5,057 bases of DNA from an uncultured Selenomonadales bacterium (GTDB lineage: Bacteria > Bacillota > Negativicutes > Selenomonadales > Selenomonadaceae). The position numbers and the translations under genes are program-made. Positions 1 through 5,057 of the stretch are shown in pieces. The notes beneath the pieces were generated by a model that saw nothing but the letters and a program-made list of their open reading frames with translations, did no database searches and was not told the origin of the DNA. The stretch lies in contig CAMVAG010000146.1 of assembly GCA_947165405.1 (NCBI GenBank), positions 1 to 5,057 of the forward strand, in the 5' to 3' direction. Each line of letters opens with the position of its first letter. Position 1 is the stretch's first letter.

Positions 1-80
1 AATTCGAAAGGCAGCGGGTAGTTGAAACCCGGCCGCACATGGACGTGCGGCCGCCGCGACTTAAAACCCGGAAGGTTTTA
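1..80. repeat. Structured intergenic repeat, copy A (two hairpins)
   Basis: This is non-coding sequence that recurs at the other end of the window (from 4992) in the same orientation. Positions 1-35 align without gaps to 4992-5026 with 29 of 35 bases identical, and the right flank (CGGCCGCCG, then TTAAAA) is also shared. It forms a perfect 9-bp GC-rich stem, CGGCCGCAC (30-38) with GTGCGGCCG (45-53), around a 6-nt loop. A second perfect 7-bp hairpin follows, TAAAACC (62-68) with GGTTTTA (74-80), around a 5-nt loop. The left edge may lie before position 1. It is downstream of the lactate permease gene and could also slow or stop minus-strand transcription, but no good T-tract follows either stem. 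I do not recognise it as a named family. It could be a dispersed REP/MITE-like element or a structured RNA. Confidence 0.72.
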
Positions 81-91
81 TAGCGGATAAA

Positions 92-141
92 CGCCCTTTT
101 CTTTTGCTACTTTTCTTTTGGGCGCTGCAAAAGAAAAGTAG
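92..141. repeat. CTTTTCTTTTG direct/inverted repeat cluster downstream of lctP
   Basis: An 11-mer, CTTTTCTTTTG, occurs twice in direct orientation (96-106 and 110-120) and once inverted (CAAAAGAAAAG, 128-138). The second and third copies extend to a perfect 14-bp inverted repeat, CTACTTTTCTTTTG (107-120) against CAAAAGAAAAGTAG (128-141), with a 7-nt loop. The first direct copy could pair with the same inverted copy, so two alternative hairpins exist. It starts 10 bases past the lctP stop codon, so a role in transcript 3'-end formation or stability is possible. It lacks the GC-rich stem plus T-run of an intrinsic terminator. Similar CTTTTCTTTTG-type intergenic palindromes occur in many bacteria from memory, but I cannot assign a family. 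Confidence 0.6.
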
Positions 142-151
142 AGGACAGCCG

Positions 152-1786
152 CTATAATTTCGGTAAAATGCCAAAATGCAAAACAGCCAGAGCAGTGATA
201 ATGATTACGACATAAAAACAGAGCCACGGGATAAAATTCGTTCGGATAAGTTTTCCTTCAACGCCGGAGATACCCGTAGTGGCACAGACGGCGACTATGT
301 TGTTTATGCATATCATGTTGCCTATCGCCCCGCCTTGATTTTGCAGAGCCACTATAAGCAGCGTCGGCAGCTCCAAAATCTTTGCCGTCTCAAATTGCAA
401 CGGCGCGAACATAACATTGCTCACCGTGTTTGATCCGAACATAAAGGCTCCTATCGTGCCGATGAACGGCGAAACATAAAAGTAATTCGTTCCCGCAAGA
501 TCCGCCATGCCGCTCGCCATTGCAATGAGCATGGAGACAAGCCCCGCGCTGTTGGCATCGGAATAGCGATAAACAGACACAAGAGCAAAGCCGAAGAGCA
601 GGGCGATAAATGCTCCCGAACATTGATTCACAGATTTTTTTACAATGGAAGAAATCTGCTCCCCGTTGAGTCCGTAAATCATTACGGCAATAATTATCGC
701 CGGTATGAAAGGAAAAATGCCGGGGTTATTGACGAATTTAAATGACCAAGCGGCGTTCGCAACACCCAAGAGATTATGCAACTCCACAGAAAAAGATTGA
801 ATGACGGGCTTAATGCCGAGCTGCGGAATGCGTGTGACCACAAGCCAAAGTGAAATGAAAAGATACGGAAGCCACGCCTTAAACAAAGACATTTGAAAAT
901 TATTTTTGTCCTCTGCAGACTTCGCCGCCGCCTTTTTATCTTCAAATCTCCATACGGTCTTTGGCATGAGGAAACCTGCACGAGCGCAAGCAAGCAGTAC
1001 GAATATTGTCACCGCCGAAGCCGTCAAAGAGGTTAGCTCCGTGCCGATATAACGAGCAATGGGCAGAGCCGTTGCGCTGAACACAAAAGCCGCAAACAGG
1101 CAAAAAGGCAAAACCGGCATTGCCTCCGAAAAGGATTTATTTTTGCCGAACATTTTCGTGACAAGACCAACGACGAGGAAAATGATAAAGAATGCACCGG
1201 CACACAAACCCAAAGCGGTTAAAAAGGACAAAGCCAATATCCACTCGTCAATATTGATTCCCATTGCGGGAAGTTCGGAAACTACGGCGGCTATAGCTGC
1301 ATTTGTGGGAGTACCCGCTCCGCCGAAAGATACAGGCGTTGAATTTAAGATAAGACAAGAGACGGCTGCCGCCATAGGTGGAAAGCCGAGACCGATAAGC
1401 AAAGGTGCGCAAAGTGCCGCCGGGGTTCCGAAGCCTGCCGCGCCTTCAATGAAAGCACTGAAAGCAAAGCCTATGATAACGAGCTGAATACGCGCATCTT
1501 TTGATATGCTGTTGAACATGCCTTCAATGCGTTTCATTGCGCCGGCAATGGTGAGCGTATTCATAAGCAATATTGCGCCGAAGATAACGAACAGCACATC
1601 AAAGGAACTCAAAAAGCCCATCACCGTGTAAGCCGCGATATGTTGAAAGTCCATGCCCCAGTAGCTCAAGCCGATGATGACGATGGCAAGCCACGATATG
1701 GGAAGAACTTTTTTTGCCGCCATGTTCAGCCCGACCGTCAATATAATGGTGAGGATAATAGGTATGGTTGCTATCAATGCCAACAT
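152..1786 (-). CDS. lctP: L-lactate permease (LctP/LldP family)
   Basis: A 544-residue inner-membrane transporter of the lactate permease family, which imports L-lactate (often also D-lactate or glycolate) with protons. The length matches the usual 530-560 residues. The protein is hydrophobic throughout, with many membrane segments. Family signatures are clear: IEGAAGFGTP at residues 113-122 followed by the APLLIGLGFPP segment, SFGGAGTPT at 153-161, a WLPYLFISLWLVVTRIP-like segment near 305-321, GSNTVSNVMF with APLQFETA at 451-468, and NQGGAIGNMICINN at 483-496. The loop at about 280-300 is charged and probably cytoplasmic. The ATG start has AGGAG at 1796-1800 with a 9-nt spacer. That site overlaps the end of the upstream gene, whose stop is only 6 bases away, so the two are co-transcribed and perhaps translationally coupled. 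Exact substrate preference cannot be read from sequence. Family assignment is firm. Confidence 0.95.
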   Translation of the reverse strand: MLALIATIPIILTIILTVGLNMAAKKVLPISWLAIVIIGLSYWGMDFQHIAAYTVMGFLSSFDVLFVIFGAILLMNTLTIAGAMKRIEGMFNSISKDARIQLVIIGFAFSAFIEGAAGFGTPAALCAPLLIGLGFPPMAAAVSCLILNSTPVSFGGAGTPTNAAIAAVVSELPAMGINIDEWILALSFLTALGLCAGAFFIIFLVVGLVTKMFGKNKSFSEAMPVLPFCLFAAFVFSATALPIARYIGTELTSLTASAVTIFVLLACARAGFLMPKTVWRFEDKKAAAKSAEDKNNFQMSLFKAWLPYLFISLWLVVTRIPQLGIKPVIQSFSVELHNLLGVANAAWSFKFVNNPGIFPFIPAIIIAVMIYGLNGEQISSIVKKSVNQCSGAFIALLFGFALVSVYRYSDANSAGLVSMLIAMASGMADLAGTNYFYVSPFIGTIGAFMFGSNTVSNVMFAPLQFETAKILELPTLLIVALQNQGGAIGNMICINNIVAVCATTGISGVEGKLIRTNFIPWLCFYVVIIITALAVLHFGILPKL

Positions 1787-1792
1787 AGCGAT

Positions 1793-2317
1793 TTACTCCT
1801 GCTTAGCGGCTCCGACAAGTTTCCGCAATTCATCTGCAGTCAAAAACACGCGGGCTATCGACCAACGCATCGGGCTCCTTCCGACTTCGCGATAAATGAA
1901 TTCAACGGGAAAATCTACCATATCGCGGGCGGCTTCCTGCAAAGTCAATCCTTTCCTTGCAGTCAATGTAACTTTGGCGACGAGCTTAACCGATTGCTTA
2001 TGTTCAATGACCAACGCCTCGAAGTAATCATCTTCACGCGGAACACCCTCACGCTCCGCCTTGCCGCGCACGTCGAAGCCGTCGTATTGTTCAAAGGGAA
2101 GTTGCGGCTTGCAAATGGCGTCGACAATCATTGCGGATTGAGTGCCTTCGTTTCGAAATTCAATGACAGTGGCGAGCGTCACGGATTTATCGTCAACGGA
2201 CACGACTTCGAACGGCGTGCGGCTGTCAAGCATGGGGACAACTTTTTCTTTGCGCCCGTCAAGATAAAAATATACGGCTGTGACGATTACAAATATCACG
2301 ACGAGAAAATATATCAA
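1793..2317 (-). CDS. Membrane-anchored protein of unknown function, upstream of lctP
   Basis: A 174-residue protein that I do not recognise. One hydrophobic segment (about residues 2-19, rich in V, I, F and Y) is followed at once by DGRKEK. By the positive-inside rule this favours a single-pass anchor with the remaining ~150 residues in the cytoplasm. That part is rich in predicted beta strands (VVSVDDKSVTLATVIEF, then FRNEGTQ), suggesting a beta-sandwich (Ig-like) fold, and ends in a charged helix (LTADELRKLVG). There is no cysteine lipobox and no catalytic motif that I can see. The start is taken as TTG at 2315-2317 because AAAGGAG (2327-2333) sits 9 nt upstream. The in-frame TTG at 2324-2326 adds three residues but touches the ribosome binding site. 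It is the first gene of the lctP operon, so a role with the permease is possible but unproven. Confidence 0.82.
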   Translation of the reverse strand: MIYFLVVIFVIVTAVYFYLDGRKEKVVPMLDSRTPFEVVSVDDKSVTLATVIEFRNEGTQSAMIVDAICKPQLPFEQYDGFDVRGKAEREGVPREDDYFEALVIEHKQSVKLVAKVTLTARKGLTLQEAARDMVDFPVEFIYREVGRSPMRWSIARVFLTADELRKLVGAAKQE

Positions 2318-2326
2318 GAGTTCCAA

Positions 2327-2333
2327 CTCCTTT
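2327..2333 (-). promoter_or_regulatory. Ribosome binding site deciding the TTG start of the anchored protein
   Basis: Read on the minus strand this is AAAGGAG. The TTG at 2324-2326 directly abuts it and could not be used efficiently. The next in-frame TTG at 2315-2317 lies 9 nt away, a normal distance. No ATG start in frame is available near here. Confidence 0.65.
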
Positions 2334-2347
2334 CATTATGAAAAGTA

Positions 2348-2376
2348 ATTATAAACGAAAGTTGGACATTTGCAAA
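2348..2376 (-). promoter_or_regulatory. Sigma-70/SigA-type promoter for the anchored protein-lctP operon
   Basis: On the minus strand, TTTGCA (2371-2376, 4 of 6 to the -35 consensus) is followed after 17 nt by a perfect TATAAT (2348-2353). Transcription should start near 2341, giving a leader of about 24 nt with the ribosome binding site at 2327-2333. It overlaps the plus-strand leuA promoter: its -35 box falls inside the leuA spacer. Confidence 0.6.
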
Positions 2377-2391
2377 GCGTTAAGCTATAAT
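2363..2391 (+). promoter_or_regulatory. Sigma-70/SigA-type promoter for leuA
   Basis: TGGACA (2363-2368, 5 of 6 to the -35 consensus) is followed after 17 nt by a perfect TATAAT (2386-2391). Initiation is expected at about 2397-2399. This gives a leader of only about 12 nt before the TTG start at 2410, leaving no room for a T-box or leucine attenuator between promoter and gene. The promoter lies downstream of the ATG at 2338, which argues against that ATG being the start. Confidence 0.65.
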
Positions 2392-2396
2392 TGGGA

Positions 2397-2403
2397 AGAG
2401 GTG
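2397..2403 (+). promoter_or_regulatory. Ribosome binding site deciding the TTG start of leuA
   Basis: AGAGGTG precedes TTG 2410 by 6 nt and matches the AGGTG part of the consensus. The ATG at 2338 has no comparable site in front of it. If the promoter call is right, this site is at the extreme 5' end of the mRNA. Confidence 0.55.
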
Positions 2404-2409
2404 TTGAAA

Positions 2410-4071
2410 TTGGAATACAAAAAATACAGCAAGGGCTATTACCTGCCGCCCGAAATGATAACGGACTGGGCTTTGAAAGAATATCCCGAACGCGCTCCGA
2501 TTTGGTGCAGCGTGGATTTGCGCGACGGCAATCAATCGTTGATAATCCCGATGAGCTTGGACGAAAAAGTTGAATTTTATAAAATGCTGGTGGCAATCGG
2601 CTTCAAGGAAATAGAAGTCGGCTTCCCTGCAGCGAGCGAGACGGAATACGCACTCCTCCGCAAGCTGATAGAGGAAAATTTAATCCCCGACGACGTGACG
2701 GTACAAGTTTTGACTCAAGCGCGGGAACACATCATAAAGAAGACTTTCGAGGCACTGGACGGAGCAAAGAACGCAATCGTTCACGTTTACAATTCAACTT
2801 CGGTGGCGCAGCGCGAGCAAGTTTTCAAAATGTCGAAGGACGAAATTAAACAAATCGCCGTCGACGGAGCAAAGTTGTTGCTTGAGCTGACGGAGGCGGC
2901 GGGCGCGGATTATCGCTTTGAATATTCGCCGGAAAGTTTCACGGGCACCGAACCCGAATATGCTTTGGAAGTTTGCAATGCCGTCCTCGACGTGTGGGAG
3001 CCTGTGATTGACCGACGCCCGATAATAAATATTCCCGTCACGGTCGAAATGAGCTTGCCTCACATTTACGCCGCGCAGGTTGCCTACATCAGCAAATATC
3101 TAAAATATCGCGATAAAGTTGTATTGAGCTTGCACCCGCACAACGACAGAGGTTGCGGCGTGGCCGATTGCGAGCTTGGACTTTTGGCGGGCGCGGACAG
3201 AATAGAAGGAACGCTCTTCGGCAACGGCGAACGCACCGGCAATGTCGACATCGTGACTTTGGCAATGAATATGTTTGCTTTGGGCGTCGACCCCGAATTG
3301 GATTTTTCGAACATGCCCGCGCTTGTTGAAATGTATGAGCGCGTCACTCGAATGAAAGTTCACGACCGCCAGCCTTATGCGGGAGCATTGGTGTTCACGG
3401 CGTTCAGCGGCAGCCACCAAGATGCGATAGCCAAAGGAATGCATTGGCGCGAGGAAAAAAATCCCGACCGCTGGACTGTGCCTTACTTGCCAATCGACCC
3501 GCACGATGTCGGGCGCGAATACGACAGCGACGTTATCCGAATCAATTCGCAGAGCGGCAAAGGCGGCGTCGGTTTTATCATGGAGCAAAAGTATGGCGTC
3601 GAAATGCCCAAGAAAATGCGCGAGGACTTCGGCTATTGTGTCAAGTCGGTCAGCGACCACAAGCACAAAGAACTTCTTCCCGACGAGATATATCAAATTT
3701 TCCTCAACGAGTATGTCAATGTGGACAAACCTTACAAGCTGATAGAATTTCATCTTCGCAAGGAACCCGGCGGCGCACGTGTCGGCGAGGTCGAATTGGA
3801 AGTAAACGGCGAACATGTCACATACCCTGCGCGAGGCAACGGACGTTTGGACGCGGTGTCGAATGCCTTGCAGAAAAATTTGGGAATCAGCTACACGAAT
3901 GTGACTTACAACGAACACGCACTTGAAATCGGACAGAATGCACGAGCGATAGCATACATTTCAATCACGACCGGCGACGGCAAAGTCGTATGGGGCGCGG
4001 GAATGGATACGGACATAATCACGGCGTCGATACAGGCATTGCTTAGCGCGATAAATCGAATGGTGAATTGA
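2410..4071 (+). CDS. leuA: 2-isopropylmalate synthase (long, actinobacterial/yeast-type LeuA)
   Basis: Condenses acetyl-CoA with 2-ketoisovalerate to 2-isopropylmalate, the first committed step of leucine synthesis, in the cytoplasm. From TTG 2410 it is 553 residues, the usual length for the long LeuA class. The N-terminus leads into APIWCSVDLRDGNQ (29-42), whose R and D are catalytic and metal-binding in the DRE-TIM metallolyase fold. KEIEVGFPAAS follows. HPHND at 242-246 supplies the metal-binding His pair, and GNGERTGNVD at 271-280 is a family signature. The last ~115 residues form the LeuA dimer regulatory domain, where leucine feedback binding is expected (VELEVNGE to the end, including ARGNGRLDAVSNAL). 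An upstream in-frame ATG at 2338 would add 24 residues, but these match nothing in the family, cover the promoter and lack a ribosome binding site. leuB, leuC and leuD are not in the window. The next gene is 15 nt downstream. Confidence 0.95.
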   Translation: MEYKKYSKGYYLPPEMITDWALKEYPERAPIWCSVDLRDGNQSLIIPMSLDEKVEFYKMLVAIGFKEIEVGFPAASETEYALLRKLIEENLIPDDVTVQVLTQAREHIIKKTFEALDGAKNAIVHVYNSTSVAQREQVFKMSKDEIKQIAVDGAKLLLELTEAAGADYRFEYSPESFTGTEPEYALEVCNAVLDVWEPVIDRRPIINIPVTVEMSLPHIYAAQVAYISKYLKYRDKVVLSLHPHNDRGCGVADCELGLLAGADRIEGTLFGNGERTGNVDIVTLAMNMFALGVDPELDFSNMPALVEMYERVTRMKVHDRQPYAGALVFTAFSGSHQDAIAKGMHWREEKNPDRWTVPYLPIDPHDVGREYDSDVIRINSQSGKGGVGFIMEQKYGVEMPKKMREDFGYCVKSVSDHKHKELLPDEIYQIFLNEYVNVDKPYKLIEFHLRKEPGGARVGEVELEVNGEHVTYPARGNGRLDAVSNALQKNLGISYTNVTYNEHALEIGQNARAIAYISITTGDGKVVWGAGMDTDIITASIQALLSAINRMVN

Positions 4072-4086
4072 CGGCAGGAGACGGCT

Positions 4087-4926
4087 ATGGATGTTATAGC
4101 ATTGGTCGGACCAAGCGGCACGGGCAAAAGTCACCGCGCCTTGCAAGTGGCACGCGAACACGAAGCTGACGCGATAATCGACGACGGAATTTTAATCAAA
4201 GACGGACACATAATCGCGGGCGAAAGTGCCAAGACGGAGAAAAGCAAAATCATGGCTGTGAGGCGAGCGATATTTGTCTTGCCGGGACATGCAGCCGGAG
4301 TTCGTGAGGCGATAGAACAAATTCACCCTCACAGAATCTTGGTAATCGGAACTTCGGAAAACATGGTGCAAAAAATCGCCAAGACTTTGGATTTGCCCGC
4401 AATACAACAGATAATCAGAATAGAAGACATTGCCTCGCGGCGGGAAATGGAAGCAGCTCAATATCATCGCCTCAAAGAGGGCAAGCATATAATTCCCGTG
4501 CCGACGATTGAACTCAAGCCTCACTTTTCCGGTTGGCTTATCAATCCTCTGCAAATCTTCAAACAATCTGACGTAAAGCGGCGCAAGCTTGGCGAAAAAT
4601 CGATAGTGCGCCCCGTGTTCAGCTACTACGGAAAATTGACAATCGAAGACAGAGTAATCCAAGCCATAACCGAACGAATCCTCAAAGGTCGCGAATACAT
4701 AAAAAGTTTAAAGCGCGTCGCCGTTCAACACGTCTCGAAAGGCGAAGAGGAAAGAGGCATAAAGATAACTTGCGAAATTGTTTTGAACTACGGAAGCCAT
4801 ATCCCGACCTTGATAAGACGAACGCAAAGCAACATCCGCGATGCCGTCGAATACACAACCGGAATGATAGTGCACGCGGTTGATATAAGCGTCCGCGCTC
4901 TTTACGTCGAACAACGAGTGCGCTGA
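4087..4926 (+). CDS. P-loop nucleotide-binding protein with C-terminal Asp23/Gls24-like domain
   Basis: A 279-residue predicted soluble protein. The N-terminus has a Walker A motif, GPSGTGKS (residues 8-15), after a hydrophobic strand (VIALV). DDG at 32-34 and the strands AIFVLP (61-66) and RILVIG (83-88) suit an alpha/beta nucleotide-binding core of about 110 residues. A linker (about 112-172) contains a conserved-looking VPTIELKPHFSGW stretch (138-150). From about 180, GKLTIEDRVIQAI, then KITCEIVLNYGSHIP and a TGMIVHAVDISVRAL ending, follow the Asp23/Gls24 (DUF322) pattern of envelope-stress-linked proteins. The ATG start is well supported by AGGAG at 4076-4080 with a 6-nt spacer. It follows leuA by 15 nt and the pair ends at a terminator, so it is probably co-transcribed with leuA. 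No enzyme activity or substrate can be named. The P-loop call is firm; the Asp23-like call is by pattern only. Confidence 0.85.
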   Translation: MDVIALVGPSGTGKSHRALQVAREHEADAIIDDGILIKDGHIIAGESAKTEKSKIMAVRRAIFVLPGHAAGVREAIEQIHPHRILVIGTSENMVQKIAKTLDLPAIQQIIRIEDIASRREMEAAQYHRLKEGKHIIPVPTIELKPHFSGWLINPLQIFKQSDVKRRKLGEKSIVRPVFSYYGKLTIEDRVIQAITERILKGREYIKSLKRVAVQHVSKGEEERGIKITCEIVLNYGSHIPTLIRRTQSNIRDAVEYTTGMIVHAVDISVRALYVEQRVR

Positions 4927-4939
4927 AGAAGAAAATTAC

Positions 4940-4971
4940 AAAAGCCCTCCGAAATCGGAAGGACTTTTTTT
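4940..4971 (+). terminator. Intrinsic terminator of the leuA-P-loop/Asp23 operon
   Basis: It begins 13 bases past the stop codon. AAAAGCC-C-TCCG (4940-4951) pairs with CGGA-A-GG-A-CTTTT (4956-4968) around the loop AAAT (4952-4955), with one C-A mismatch and one bulged A. The strand ends in seven T's (4965-4971). The A-run on the left arm also gives some activity potential on the opposite strand. Confidence 0.85.
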
Positions 4972-4991
4972 ATGCAACCGAAGTTTTTACA

Positions 4992-5057
4992 AATTCAAAA
5001 AGCAGCGGTGAGCTTAAACCCGGCCGTCACGGATGACGGCCGCCGGCGTTAAAAACA
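4992..5057. repeat. Structured intergenic repeat, copy B (cut by window end)
   Basis: Second copy of the element at 1-80, in the same orientation and just after the operon terminator. The first 35 bases share 29 with copy A. The stem is CGGCCGTCA (5021-5029) with TGACGGCCG (5034-5042), perfect over 9 bp, with a 4-nt loop CGGA. The top three pairs differ from copy A (TCA/TGA instead of CAC/GTG), yet pairing is kept. The right flank continues as CGCCGGCGTTAAAAACA and is cut by the window end. If copy A is a guide, a second A/T-rich hairpin should start here. Confidence 0.7.

Noticed and set aside
107..141. Perfect 14-bp inverted repeat as an intrinsic terminator of lctP
   Set aside because: The stem is A/T-rich and on neither strand is it followed by a T-run, so the intrinsic terminator model is not met, although a role in 3'-end stability remains possible.
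1059..1487. 142-codon plus-strand open frame inside lctP
   Set aside because: It lies opposite conserved lactate permease motifs and its Lys/Ala/Pro-rich product is typical of an antisense shadow of a membrane protein gene.
1640..2341. 233-codon plus-strand open frame spanning the anchored protein and the start of lctP
   Set aside because: It is antisense to two well-supported genes, its protein looks like random low-hydrophobicity sequence, and no ribosome binding site or promoter supports it.
2338..2409. T-box or leucine attenuator upstream of leuA
   Set aside because: The promoter lies within this stretch and leaves about 12 nt before the start codon. I see no T-box core, leader peptide with leucine codons, or terminator hairpin.
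3100..3918. 272-codon open frame on the minus strand inside leuA
   Set aside because: It is entirely antisense to a firmly identified gene, has no family resemblance, and is explained by the codon bias of leuA, which leaves few stops on the opposite strand.
1..5057. CRISPR array, transposon ends or tRNA/rRNA genes
   Set aside because: The only repeats are the two distant hairpin copies and the 11-mer cluster; there are no regularly spaced repeats, no transposase gene, and no cloverleaf or rRNA sequence that I could recognise.

Overview
The window carries four protein genes in two divergent transcription units, with a hairpin-forming repeat at each end. Gene content and style suggest a Gram-negative-type Firmicute (Negativicutes, Selenomonas-like, perhaps gut or rumen). 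The clues are an Asp23/Gls24-type domain, a lactate permease, an actinobacterial/yeast-type LeuA, mid-range GC, strong AGGAG-type ribosome binding sites and TTG starts. This placement is an inference, since no rRNA or other marker gene is present.

Layout. Positions 1-80 hold the first copy of a structured intergenic repeat. A cluster of CTTTTCTTTTG-type direct and inverted repeats follows at 92-141. The minus-strand unit runs from a promoter near 2348-2376 through a small membrane-anchored protein of unknown function (1793-2317) into an LctP-family lactate permease (152-1786). The plus-strand unit starts from an overlapping back-to-back promoter (2363-2391). It encodes 2-isopropylmalate synthase LeuA (best start TTG 2410, end 4071), then a P-loop protein with a C-terminal Asp23/Gls24-like domain (4087-4926), and ends at an intrinsic terminator (4940-4971). 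A second copy of the structured repeat begins near 4992 and runs off the window end.

How it fits together. The lactate permease unit moves lactate, which is linked to pyruvate. LeuA draws on 2-ketoisovalerate (made from pyruvate) and acetyl-CoA for the first committed step of leucine synthesis. The two promoters interlock so tightly that RNA polymerase could probably occupy only one at a time, which may couple the units. The less ordinary items are the repeat pair, whose stem differs between copies by compensatory base changes; the interlocked promoters with TTG starts on both sides; the P-loop/Asp23 fusion; and the unknown anchored protein in the permease operon. I found no convincing evidence of a defence system, CRISPR array, transposase or tRNA/rRNA gene.
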